NCBI GenBank assembly: GCA_026129545.1
Contig: JAHCHX010000001.1
Location: 62,001 to 126,000 of the forward strand
Reading direction: 5' to 3'
DNA from: Saprospiraceae bacterium
GTDB taxonomy: Bacteria > Bacteroidota > Bacteroidia > Chitinophagales > Saprospiraceae
Length of the DNA: 64,000 bases
A program made the position numbers and the translations under genes. The number at the start of each line of letters is the position of its first letter. Position 1 is the first letter of the stretch. The notes below the pieces were generated by a model. The model worked only from the letters and a program-made list of their open reading frames with translations. It was not told the DNA's origin and did no database searches. This document shows, piece by piece, positions 53,201 to 62,700 of this stretch.

Positions 53201-53310
53201 TCGACCCCAGCGCGCAAGGGCTGCGCTCGGCGATTGTAATTATTACGCACGACGATTTTCCCGGTAATCCCTTTGTGTTCACCATCAATGGCACGGGGAC
53301 GGGGCTGTGA
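47221..53310 (+). CDS. Large exported multidomain protein: dimethylformamidase-beta-like, DUF4082-like, polysaccharide-deacetylase-like, choice-of-anchor D
   Basis: A 2029-residue protein with signal peptide MNKLVRPLAVFLLLFVVCFYVPLIAQ. Residues about 30-520 resemble the large-subunit fold of N,N-dimethylformamidase (YRLGYYGGDGARLV; DWLFNAEYPMIRFLERNGYHVSYTTDLD; LSVGHDEYWSAAERTKFE). Then come an Ig-like domain, a DUF4082-like domain (GGIVNGMRFRAAEDGFITGVRFYKGAGN), a Big_5-like domain, an amidotransferase-like segment (about 917-1160), and a polysaccharide-deacetylase-like region (about 1167-1420, AAVVMTGDDHGVG; SVHVSTGCANW). A fibronectin III-like domain, a concanavalin-like domain and choice-of-anchor D (about 1904-2029) complete it. 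It ends FTINGTGTGL with no sorting domain. Its C-terminal third is paralogous to the next gene, 90 bp downstream. Confidence 0.88.
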   Translation: MNKLVRPLAVFLLLFVVCFYVPLIAQNPIVTENALSGNPPSEWELPSPNAGDLSIQGFADGLSVNKGETVRFKIDVTGAATDYTIKIYRLGYYGGDGARLVADLGTFTGVAQPAPATDPVTGLVDCGTWAESANWAVPSGAVSGIYIAKLTRLDNNGASHIAFIVRDDEGNADLLFKTMDATWQAYNGYGGNSFYTGSVPGFPNGHAAKISYNRPFLTRGGGGGSSSSEDWLFNAEYPMIRFLERNGYHVSYTTDLDMERDPDPIDTDHKVILSVGHDEYWSAAERTKFENARNAGVHLAFFSGNEVYWKTRWENSIDGNNDPVRTLVCYKEGTLGENVCGNKCDPEVNIWTGLWRDGCAFSPPADGCNPENALTGQISWDGTTGPIRVPDAFKDLRFWRNTPNVSTLGNGQTWTMPDGTLGYEWNWEQAAYESSNPRGRILMSSTLQNGHTHKLSLYRHSSGAYVFGAGTVQWSWGLDEVHDRGNEPTSPDMQQATINLFADMGVQPATLMAGLVAATASTDVDPPSAVITTPLDGEIFPNNSNVTISGTASDAGGGVVAGVEVSVDGGTTWQVATGTTNWTYAWVPTVEATYVIKSRAFDDTGNMETPDTPPAANAITVEISGALPCPCSLFLPSNTPAIPLENDNNGGIVNGMRFRAAEDGFITGVRFYKGAGNTGNHVGQLWTNNGSLLATVDFENETASGWQEQAFANPQAIVANTTYVISVFNDNGNYAVTDPYFTSAVVNGPLRGLADGEDGPNGVYLYTNTPAFPTQTFNASNYWVDVVFETNVGPDETPPTVSSTVPGAGASGVNINANVSATFNEAIDPATVNSNTVELLDPSNMSVPATISYNVGTRTAIIDPISALEYSTTYTARIVGGGTDPRIKDLAGNALAADYTWTFTTSAPPPPPPSEGPGGPILVVSSAANPFSRYPVEFLRTEGFNEFFAADISEVDATMLNGYDVVILGEMALSGTQVTLFSNWVDAGGTFIAFRPDAQLSTLLGITSAGGTLSEGYLLVNTASGPGVGIVGQTIQFHGTADQYNLNGATSLATLYSNANTATSFPAATLREVGANGGKAVAFTYDLARSVVLTRQGNPAWAGQNRETTDGVIRSNDLFFGNAAGDPQPDWVNLDKVAIPQADEQLRLLSNIIIQGNLHRKPLPRFWFLPSGFKAAVVMTGDDHGVGLTSSFFNDFLAASSGNTPADVANWTAVRGSSYIYPNTPLPGADTYQSQGFEVSVHVSTGCANWTPATLPNFFANDLTAFANNFPNINPPATHRTHCIAWSDFVSKALVQVANGIRLDVNYYYWPGSWVQDRAGMFTGSGLPMRFADEDGNLIDCYQVATQFTDESGQNFPSHHQQVIDKAVGSEGYYGVFCANFHTDRESSRALAAGLISHAQANNVPVVSAKQMLDWLDGRNGSSFGAITWNVNELSFDIAVGANANNLRGMVPVVSAVGTLLGITRNGGAVSYTTEVIKGIEYAFFPADAGAYIATYGVDVTPPEITSVTATPNANGTEATVTWNTNESANSLVQYGTNPNNLNMSGSNAAPTLSHSILLTGLTPGTLYYYRVTSEDGVGNSATEPEPPAAPLSFVTPLGPCAVDGTFAQFSLGTPDANTLVVPDGDGAVILNPAVNEEFDGVATPAGWTDGAWGGGGTVVVGGGTVTVNGAHLATNATYGPGTSIEFEATFLAGPFQNVGFSTDFDFNSPWVTIGTGSGGDGVYARRDGAADVSLGAGLLGSTHRYKIVWTATNFEFYVDGANTPAATIAYTVGTNMVAQISDFPVGGQALAVNRIRISPYPAAGSFTSQVHDAGEQRNWEQASWTEKLPTGTVLQIFQRQGDTPTPDGTWTAFSAIPSNGANIGGTSRYIQYRADLSTSNAAHTPVLEGIVFACSPVTGIPQHIRVKGNGVEIANRALTVSLADHTDFGSANVSGSTISRTFTIENVPNALSLNLTGVPLVTIADRNALDFTVTAQPSTPIAGGGSTTFTIEFDPSAQGLRSAIVIITHDDFPGNPFVFTINGTGTGL

Positions 53311-53320
53311 AAAGATTGAT

Positions 53321-53359
53321 AGGGCTTGCCCGGCCAAGCGAAGCGGACGGACAAGCCCT
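53321..53359. repeat. Hairpin between two paralogous genes
   Basis: AGGGCTTGCCCG pairs with CGGACAAGCCCT (one mismatch) around 15 bases with some inner pairing. There is no T run, so partial termination or RNA processing between the two genes is possible. Confidence 0.45.
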
Positions 53360-53400
53360 CATCAGCCTCAACATACCTATCACAAACAAATTGAAATACT

Positions 53401-56154
53401 ATGTCCACCTCCACACCAATCAGACAACAAGGGCGTAATGTTTTGGCAACATTATCCTTCTCCCTCATCCTTTTGTGCGCCATTCAAATCACGGCACAGA
53501 GGCAATATGCCGTGGCGAACAATGACGTTTGGAAAAACGCTCCGGCTTTGTACCCGGCCAATTATTTCCAGTTTTTGTCAAAAGGCGAACCGTACTCGGC
53601 TGCCCCGGCAAAAGCCCCTGCTTTGCTGTCCGTTTGCGCGGAAGATGACAGCGATGCCGATTTTAACCTCGGCACCCCGGATGCCAACACTTTGGTGGTG
53701 TTGCAAGGTGGTGGCGCGGTCATTTTGAACCCGACGCTGAACGAGGAATTTTCCGGGAGCAGCATCCCGGCAGGCTGGACGGAGGGCTTGTTCAACCCCG
53801 GCAGCACCACCGTCAGCGGCGGCCAAGTGACCGTGAACGGGACACATATTTATTCAAATGGCAGCTATGGCCCCGGCACCTCCATCGAATTTGTGGCGAC
53901 TTACAATTCGGCGGCATTTCAAAATGTGGGTTTTTCTGATGACCAACCTTTTAACACAAATCCGTGGGTCACGATTGGGCAAGGGGCAAGCCCCGACGGG
54001 AATCTGTATGCCCGCGCATCCAACGGTAGCAATGTCAACCTCGGCGCGTTATTAGGCGCACCGCACCTGTTCAAAATAAAACGGAACGCCACCAATTTTG
54101 AATTTTTCGTGGATGGCAGTGCTACCCCCAACGCGACCATTACCCTGACGGTAGGAACCAATATGTACCTGCAAATCAGCGACGTACAAAACTTTGACGG
54201 CACCCTTTCGGTGGATTGGCTTCGCGCCACACCCTACGCCACTTCGGGCAGTTTTACCTCCCAAGTATTCGACCAAGGGGCGCCCAACGGCTGGGGCGCC
54301 ATCAACTGGACAACGACGGAACCCACCGGAACTTCCATAGACGTGTTCGTGCGGACGGGCAACACTCCCACGCCCGACGGCTCTTGGACGGCCTTCCTGC
54401 CCACGACCAACGGCGGCACTGTGGGCGGCGGTGCCCAATACCTCCAATACCGGGTGGATTTGGCCACCACAGATGCGGTGTATTCTCCCCTTTTGGATGC
54501 GCTCACGGTCGAGTGCGGCTCGGGGCCAGATGTCACGCCCCCCGTCATCACGAGCGTGACGGCAGTGTCTGCTCCCGACGGCCTTTCGGCTACCGTGACA
54601 TGGACGACCAACGAACCAGCCAATTCGCTGGTGGAATACGGCACCAGTCCCGGCACCCTCAACGACAGCGAATCGGATGGCGCATTCGTCACCTCGCACA
54701 GCATCGTGCTGACCGGGCTGACCCCCGGCACGACCTATCATTACCGTGTCACTTCGGAAGATGTGTCCACCAACTCAGCCACCGAGCCGGAGCCACCCGC
54801 CGCACCTTTGAGTTTTTCGACCTCTGTCCCCCCGTGTTTTGTGGACGAAACCGCTGCCGACTTCGAGCAGGGCAGTTTTTCCGACGCTTATTTGACTTTG
54901 TACTACGATGGCATCATGTTGCGGCCAACGGCAGCGGCAGAGTTCGACGTGCTGCCGCCGAGCAGCGAATGGGAAAGTTTCCCGTGGACGGGCGGCACGT
55001 CCAACGTGTCGGGGGGCGTGTTGAGCGTGGATGGTGCGCGTTACAATTCCCAACCCGAAGCGCTCACGTTCGCTCCCGGTGCGACGTTGGAGTTTGTCGC
55101 CACCTTTGGCGCAGCCGGTTTTCAGCACGTCGGTTTTGGCGGCGGCACCGATGCGACCGGGTCGGGCGGCATTTACAATGGCGAATCGGACTGGGCGATG
55201 TTCAGCACGTTTTCTTCGACGACCAACCTCTATGCCCGCACCAAAAACGGCCCAACAGAAGTGAATTTCGACTTGGGTAGCAGTCTCATTGGGGCCTCGC
55301 ACCTATACCGAATCGAATGGAACGCCAGCAGCGTGGACTTCTATGTGGATGGTGCGTTGGCACATTCGGAGGCGACCGCGATAGGCGGCACCATGCGACC
55401 TGCCATCAGCGACTATAACAATGGCGGCCCCGTGCTGCAAGTGGATTGGCTTCATGCGACTCCTTATCTGACTCCCGGCACCTTCGAGTCACGGGTGTAC
55501 GACGCGGGTGAGCAAAAAAACTGGGCGGAAGCCACTTGGACGGCCACCGTCCCTGCCGGCGCCACTCTGCAAATCGCACAACGCCAAGGCGATACCCCCA
55601 CGCCCGACGGCTCTTGGACTTCTTTCACCAACATACCTTCGAGCGGCTCCACGGTGGGCGGCACTTCGCGCTACATCCAGTACCGCGCCGAGCTCTCCAC
55701 CACCGACCCAGCAGAGACACCCTTGCTGCAAGACATACAGTTCGCCTGTTCGTCGGCAGCCGCTGTGCCGCCCGACATCACCGTGAAAGGCAACGGCGTG
55801 TCCATCGCCAATCGCACGCTCAGTGTCAGCCTCGCCGACCACACCGATTTTGGCAGCGTCAACGTGAGCAGCGGCACGGTGAGCCGCACTTTCACCATCG
55901 AAAATATCCTGAACGGCGAGCCATTGGTGCTTGACGGTGTGCCGCTCGTGACCATCGCCGACCGCGATGCTTCCGATTTTACGGTGACCACCCAACCCGG
56001 TACCCCCATTTTGGGTGGCGGCGGCACATCGTTCACCATCGAGTTCGACCCCAGCGCACCGGGGCTGCGCTCGGCCATCGTGATTATTACGCACAACGAC
56101 TTGCCCGAAAACCCCTTCGTGTTCACCATCAATGGCACGGGGACTGGGCTTTGA
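53401..56154 (+). CDS. Exported protein with two concanavalin-like modules, fibronectin III-like and choice-of-anchor D domains
   Basis: A 917-residue protein with signal peptide (FSLILLCAIQITAQ). The order is: ConA/LamG-like module 1 (about 81-277, TLNEEFSGSSIPAGWTEG ... HLFKIKRNATNFEFFVDG), a strand-rich domain starting SFTSQVFDQGAPNGW (278-370), a fibronectin III-like domain of the purple-phosphatase type (TVTWTTNEPANSLVEYGTSPG ... LTPGTTYHYRVTSED), module 2 (about 478-690), a second SFxSxVYDAG domain, and choice-of-anchor D ending FTINGTGTGL. All are paralogous to the C-terminal third of the upstream protein, with the module pair duplicated. No catalytic motif was seen; carbohydrate or surface binding is likely. 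It lacks a T9SS type A sorting domain. Confidence 0.88.
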   Translation: MSTSTPIRQQGRNVLATLSFSLILLCAIQITAQRQYAVANNDVWKNAPALYPANYFQFLSKGEPYSAAPAKAPALLSVCAEDDSDADFNLGTPDANTLVVLQGGGAVILNPTLNEEFSGSSIPAGWTEGLFNPGSTTVSGGQVTVNGTHIYSNGSYGPGTSIEFVATYNSAAFQNVGFSDDQPFNTNPWVTIGQGASPDGNLYARASNGSNVNLGALLGAPHLFKIKRNATNFEFFVDGSATPNATITLTVGTNMYLQISDVQNFDGTLSVDWLRATPYATSGSFTSQVFDQGAPNGWGAINWTTTEPTGTSIDVFVRTGNTPTPDGSWTAFLPTTNGGTVGGGAQYLQYRVDLATTDAVYSPLLDALTVECGSGPDVTPPVITSVTAVSAPDGLSATVTWTTNEPANSLVEYGTSPGTLNDSESDGAFVTSHSIVLTGLTPGTTYHYRVTSEDVSTNSATEPEPPAAPLSFSTSVPPCFVDETAADFEQGSFSDAYLTLYYDGIMLRPTAAAEFDVLPPSSEWESFPWTGGTSNVSGGVLSVDGARYNSQPEALTFAPGATLEFVATFGAAGFQHVGFGGGTDATGSGGIYNGESDWAMFSTFSSTTNLYARTKNGPTEVNFDLGSSLIGASHLYRIEWNASSVDFYVDGALAHSEATAIGGTMRPAISDYNNGGPVLQVDWLHATPYLTPGTFESRVYDAGEQKNWAEATWTATVPAGATLQIAQRQGDTPTPDGSWTSFTNIPSSGSTVGGTSRYIQYRAELSTTDPAETPLLQDIQFACSSAAAVPPDITVKGNGVSIANRTLSVSLADHTDFGSVNVSSGTVSRTFTIENILNGEPLVLDGVPLVTIADRDASDFTVTTQPGTPILGGGGTSFTIEFDPSAPGLRSAIVIITHNDLPENPFVFTINGTGTGL

Positions 56155-56718
56155 CATATCGTAAACGCTACGTTTGTCATCCTGTAAGGAACCGTCCGCT
56201 CTACGAAGGGGAAGTCCATAGTGCGGGCAGTTCCTTTCAGGATGAAAAAAAAATTGAGTTTAGCCCTTCTGCTATGGCAGGGATGCCGACAACGGCAAGA
56301 TTGGCACAGGGGGCAGGACTTTTAAAACTCCTCCCGCGCAGCAGAAAACATTTAATATACAAAAACGGCTAATTGTCAACGCTTTTGGCTTTATGTTTGT
56401 CCCAACTTTTTAACACAAGTATTTTAATCCATAATCTCATGAGGAAGTTGGCATCTGAACGATGCGCGTGTCCGGCCTGAGCTATATCTTTTACTTACCC
56501 GGCCTTATTTTCCTCACACATAGAATGCTTATCCCCGATTCCCGATTGGCGTGTGTTGTCAAACGCCAACCCGCTCTTTGTATGTCCCGAACGCAAGCGT
56601 TTTTGCCGGAGGGAAAACACAAAAGCAGGTTGCGGTTGCGCACGGGACTCGTGTCATGCACCCCATGACCGCGCAATTGTTGAATCAAAAAATCATTGTC
56701 CGATAAATCATCTTAGTT
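56155..56718. other. Intergenic region of 564 bp
   Basis: It contains the inverted repeat at 56178-56244 close to the preceding stop. The rest has no coding frame, RNA gene or clean TAnnTTTG box that I can support; TATATCTTTT near 56481-56490 is the nearest promoter-like sequence. The promoter of the gene at 56719 is therefore unassigned. Confidence 0.5.
56178..56244. repeat. Inverted repeat with 22-bp arms
   Basis: Arms at 56178-56199 and 56223-56244 match at 18 of 22 positions (both begin CATCCTG when read inward from the outside) around a 23-base loop. It may terminate the preceding gene; the A run after it would serve as a T run only for the minus strand. Confidence 0.55.
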
Positions 56719-59700
56719 ATGAAATTAAATCTACCCTTGTACGCTGTTACTTGCCAACCGGCCACCACATCCGCTGGTACATTGAATGGCTTCCGCAAAA
56801 CATTATTTGCGACCCTATTCTTCCTCATAGTCTTTGTGATGCAGGGGTGGGGGCAGACGACGGGCGATTACCGCAGCCGCCAATCAGGCAACTGGAACGA
56901 TGGCTGCACTTGGGAACGATACAACGGTACCAACTGGGTAGTGCAATGCCCCTTCCCGGAAGTGGCGGGTACTGCATCAAGTTCTAAAAATGCAACCGGA
57001 GGTACTACACATACGGTCTCCCTTCCTGCGGGTATTCAAAGCGGCGACCTGCTGCTTATTTTCTGGTCGGATGCGAATGATAGCGGTACCGAACCAACTA
57101 CCCCATCTGGCTGGACGCAGCTTTATACAAGTACCAATAGTAATAGTATCCGCCGTACATGGTACAAAGTAGCAGATGGTACAGAAGGCACTACTATCAA
57201 TATCACAGCCGGTGCGGAACGCAGCGCGCACAACTCTTACCGTATTGCTGCGGGTACTTATCAGGGGGTGCCGGTAGCAGGTACAGTAGCAACAGGAAAC
57301 AGTAATGCTCCTGACCCGCCATCTCTAACCTCAGGGTTCGGGGCGACGAACACACTTTGGATAGCATCGTTGCACATGCATAACGATGACGGCGGTGGAA
57401 TAACGAATCCGACGAGCTATGGAAGCCAAGAAACAGCCAATACCGGAGGTGCAGGAGCCTCTCATGCGAGAATGGTGACTGCTCGCCGTGAGTTGAATGC
57501 CGCATCAGAAAATCCGGGGACTTTTGGCAGCGTCAGTGCTACTGTTCAGTGGGCAGCCAACACCATCGCCATTCAAAGCGTATCGGTCACTGGCACACCC
57601 ACAAGTGCCAGCGGCGTCATCACCATTCGCAGCCCACATACGGTGACCTTCAATGCTGCTATCACGGTTGACCAAGTGGTCATCGAATCGGGCGCGACAG
57701 TGACTCAAACTGCCAACATGACCATAGCTAATGGCTCAGGTGATGACCTCGTGGTGGATGGCACACTAAACCGTACCGGCGGTGACTTGACCATACAAAG
57801 TGGTGCAAATATGGTAGTGAATGGCACTTACTCGCGCAATGGCGGCACCGTGACGACCACGGGTACCTTGGTTTTCAATAGTGGCGGCACATATATTCAT
57901 GGGTTGAACGGCGGCACTGTCCCCACCGCTTCTTGGAATGCCAACTCCAACTGCAATATCACCGGGATGACAACTATTTATCCCAGTGGCATGGGGCAGA
58001 CGTTTGGGAATGTGGCGTTTGTCCGTTCTTCGAATAGTGATGTCACAATGGGGGCAGACCTAACCTGCTTGGGCAACCTTACTCATTCAAACTCGGGAAG
58101 TGGTGTGCTGAGCATGACGACCTCTGGTGCTAACAGAACCATTGATGTTGGAGGGAGTTTCTCGATGACTTCCGGTAATTTTACGATGGTTGGAAACAAT
58201 GGCACCGCTACTATCAATACTACTGGTGATTTTAGTATATCTGGCGGCACGCTCAATATGAAAATAAACAATGGTGCAGCCGCCCTCAACGTCACAGGTG
58301 ATTTCACCAAAACAGGCGGCACTTTCAACCAACGCACCAACGCCACATCAACGTCTATCATAACCGTTGGAGGCAACTTTAGCCACAGTTCCGGCACTTA
58401 TGATATGTCCGGTGCCGGTGCCATTGGTGTTTTGAACGTGGCCGGCAACTTCTCCCATACAGGCGGCACTCTCACCGAGTCTTCCTCCGGCAGTGGCTCC
58501 ATCAACTTCAACGGCTCAGGCACACAAACCTACACCTCCGGCGGCACGGTGTCCAACACCATCAACTTCACCGTGAACAGCGGCGCTTTCCTGCAAATGG
58601 CTGCGGCGGGTACTACGGTAACAGGTGGAGGATTGTTCACGCTTTCGTCGGGAGCAACGCTCGGCATTACTTCCCCTCAAGGCATCACTACCGCTGCTTG
58701 TGGCACGGGAGGCACATGCGGCAATATTCGGACAACGACCCGCACCTTCGACACCGGCGCCAACTACGTCTATAACGGCACCGCCGCTCAGAACACGGGC
58801 AACGGCCTGCCCGCCACGGTGAACAACCTCACCTTCGATAACACCGGCGGGGCGGTCACCCTCAACTCGGCGCGAAATATCACGAACGACTTTTCCATCA
58901 CAACGGGGTCAATCGCCAATCTTGGAGCGGCTTTGACCCATACCGCTAATACTCTGACGTTGGGTGGCGCGGGTACCGTGAACGGCTCTTGGGGGCACCC
59001 GTCCTCTCCTGCCACAAACACCAACAACGTGTTCTTTGCCAACGCAACGGGCATCGTGAATGTGGCGACCAACAGCAATCCATGCACCGACCCTGACATT
59101 CCCACCCTCTCCGCCACTTCCAACCCAATATGTGATGGCGAAAGCACGACCCTCAGCATTGCTTCGGGCGACCTGAACGATGCCACCGATTGGCAGTGGT
59201 ACACCGTATCCTGCGGCGGCACCTCTGCGGGCAGCGGTACTTCCATCATAGTATCGCCCAGCATCACTACCACTTATTATGTGCGGGGAGAGGGAGGCTG
59301 CGTGACACCCGGGGCTTGCGCCGAAATCACCGTCACCGTCATCCCCAACGTCACCCCCACCGTCAGCATCGTCGCCAATCCCGGCAGCATCATCTGCGAC
59401 GGCGAAAGTGTGACATTCACGGCCACCGCGAACAACACAGGCGGCGGCACGGTGAGCTACGATTTTCAAGTGGACAACGTGAGCGTGCAGAACGGCGCGT
59501 CGAATACTTATACGACCTCGGCGCTGGCGAATGGTGAAGCGGTGACCTGCGAAATCACGGTCACGGGCGGCACTTGCCTCACCACCACCACAGCCACCTC
59601 GAACACCGTCACGATGACGGTGAACGATTTGCCAGCCACCTTCAATGTGACAGGCGGCGGCGCGTACTGCGCGGGTGGCGCGGGTGTTCCGGTAGGTCTC

Positions 59701-62700
59701 AGCGGCTCGGAAACAGGCGTTGATTACCAACTTCAAATCGGCGGCGTTGACACGGGAACTCCGGTGGCTGGCGACGGCAATGCCATCTCTTTTGGCAATC
59801 AGACTGCGGCAGGTACTTACACCATCGTAGCAACGAACACCACCACGCTCTGCACGGCCACGATGACTGGCAATGCGGTGGTGACGATAAATCCTTTGCC
59901 AACCACCTTTAACGTAACTGGCGGCGGCGCGTATTGCGCGGGCGGCGCGGGTGTCCCGGTGGGTCTCAGCGGTTCGGAAACTGGTGTCAACTACCAACTT
60001 CAAATCGGCGGCGTTGACACAGGCAGCCCGGTGGCAGGCGACGGCAACGCGATTAGTTTTGGCAATCAAACTGCGGCGGGAACCTACACCGTCGTGGCCA
60101 CAAACACCACCACACTCTGCACGGCCACGATGACTGGCAACGCGGTGGTGACCGTGAATCCTTTGCCAACCACCTTCAATGTGACTGGCGGCGGCGCGTA
60201 CTGCGCGGGTGGCGCGGGTGTTCCGGTAGGTCTCAGCGGTTCCGAAACGGGTGTTGACTATCAACTTCAAATCGGCGGCGTTGACACGGGCAGCCCGGTG
60301 GCTGGCGACGGCAACGCGATTAGTTTTGGCAACCAAACAGCGGCGGGAACCTACACCGTCGTGGCCACGAACACCACCACGCTCTGCACGGCCACGATGA
60401 CAGGCAATGCGGTGGTAACTATCAACGCAGCACCCACTTGTGATATCAACGGTTTGGACATCGTGTGCGCCAACTCGGAAGATAACCTCTACGAGGCACC
60501 CACAGGTATGACCTCTTATCAGTGGAGTATCACGGCTGGCAACGGCACGATTGACGGGCCGGACGACGAGGAGACCGTGTTGGTGGATGCTGGTGCGGCG
60601 GGTACTTTTGAGTTGACATTGGTCATTACAGGTGCTAACGGTTGCACCTCCACTTGCACGAAAACGGTGACGGTGGCTCCCCCACCCACACTTACCCTTA
60701 CGGTTGACGCGCCAGCGAACGCGACCTGCGGCGACATCGTGGACATTACCATTGAGGTGAGCAACAATTTCACCAATATCTCCTCCTTGCAGTTCAGCGT
60801 CGAGTGGGATGAGGCAAAGTTGATGTATCAGAGTTATGTCGCCCCAGAAATCGGCGGCACGGGCGGCGACCCGTTCGTCGGCGACTTGGATGCCGTGACA
60901 AATGGCGAACTGACGTTCACATGGTTCGACCCAGACCCCAACGCGGAGTTCGACGGGGTTGACCTGAGCGACGGCACCGTGATACTGACCCTGACCATGA
61001 AAGTCATTGGCAGCACGGGCAGCGTGGCCGTGTCGGTGACAGACAATCCTGAGCCGAGAGAGGTTGTGGATGCGAACTTCTGCTCCAACACAGTGACATC
61101 GGTTGATGCGAGCATCGCCTTGAGTCCGATAACGGTCACTTGCCCATCCAACACGACCGTTTGTATTGACGAGGCATCGTTCGGGCTTACTGGAGGCACG
61201 CCTTCGGGCGGCACATACACAGGGCCGGGTGTGAGCGCCAACACGTTTGACCCAGTGGCGGCTGGCCCGGGAACGCACACAATCACATACTCCTACACCG
61301 ATGCAATGGGTTGTTCCAACTCTTGCACGTTTGAGATTACGGTAAATCCTTTGCCAACCACCTTCAATGTGACTGGCGGCGGCGCGTACTGCGCGGGTGG
61401 CGCGGGTGTCCCGGTAGGTCTCAGCGGCTCGGAAACAGGCGTTGATTACCAACTTCAAATCGGCGGCGTTGACACGGGAACTCCGGTGGCTGGCGACGGC
61501 AATGCCATCTCTTTTGGCAATCAGACTGCGGCAGGTACTTACACCGTCGTAGCAACGAACACCACCACGCTCTGCACGGCCACGATGACTGGCAATGCGG
61601 TGGTGACGGTGAATCCTTTGCCGACACCTACCTTCACAGCAGAACCGGGAGCCAATACTTGCCTAAATACAGATGTAACCTATACCACCCAATCGGGTCA
61701 ATCCAACTATGTTTGGAATGTACCCGGCACGGCAGGTGTGGATTACAATATCACATCGGGCGGCATCGGCGGCACCGACCATACCGTCACCCTGCAATGG
61801 CTGACGACTGGCGGCAAAACGGTGACCGTCAACTATGAAGATGCCAACGGATGCTCGGGAGCCAGCCCGGCCTCCAACACAACTACCGTTGACCCAAATG
61901 CCAATGCGGGAACAGTCAGCGGCACCACCCCACTTTGCATCAGTGGTGTGACCACCTACACGACCACAGGCGACGCAGGAGGCGTGTGGAGCAGCACGAA
62001 CACAAGCGTGGCGACAGTGGATGCCTCCACAGGCGAAGTGACCGCCGTGGGCGCTGGCACGACCGACATCACCTACACCATCAGCACGGGCTGTGGCGCC
62101 CCGGTCTCGGCTTTCCAAACTTTGACTGTCAACCCAAATGTAAATGCAGGCACAGTCAGCGGCACCACCCCGCTTTGCATCAGTGATGTGACCACCTACA
62201 CGACCACGGGCGACGCGGGCGGCGTTTGGAGCAGCACAAACACGGGCGTGGCGACAGTGGATGCCTCCACAGGCGAAGTGACCGCCGTGGGCGCTGGCAC
62301 GACCGACATCACCTACACCATCAGCACGGGCTGTGGCGCTCCGGTCTCGGCGTTCCAAACTTTGACTGTCAACCCGAACGTAAACGCAGGCACAGTCAGC
62401 GGCACCACCCCGCTTTGCATCGGCGACGTGACCACATACTCATCCACGGGCGACGCGGGCGGCGTTTGGAGCAGCACAAACACGGGCGTGGCGACAGTGG
62501 ATGCCTCCACAGGCGAAGTTACCGCCGTGGGCGCTGGCACGACCGACATCACCTACACCATCAGCACGGGCTGTGGCGCTCCGGTCTCGGCGCTCCAAAC
62601 TTTGACGGTAGAAGTCCCCGACATCAACGTAACGGGTAATTCAGTCTCCATCACCGACGGCGACCTCACCCCCGACGTGGCCGACGACACCAACTTTGGT

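Noticed and set aside
56553..56987. Plus-strand frame of 144 codons before the adhesin-like gene
   Set aside because: It ends inside the start of the real gene, has no signal peptide or domain, and its translation looks random.
58909..61458. Minus-strand open frame of 849 codons in the adhesin-like gene
   Set aside because: It is antisense to a continuous plus-strand frame with clear Ig-like and cohesin-like domains. The repeats in the antisense protein are only mirrored DNA repeats.
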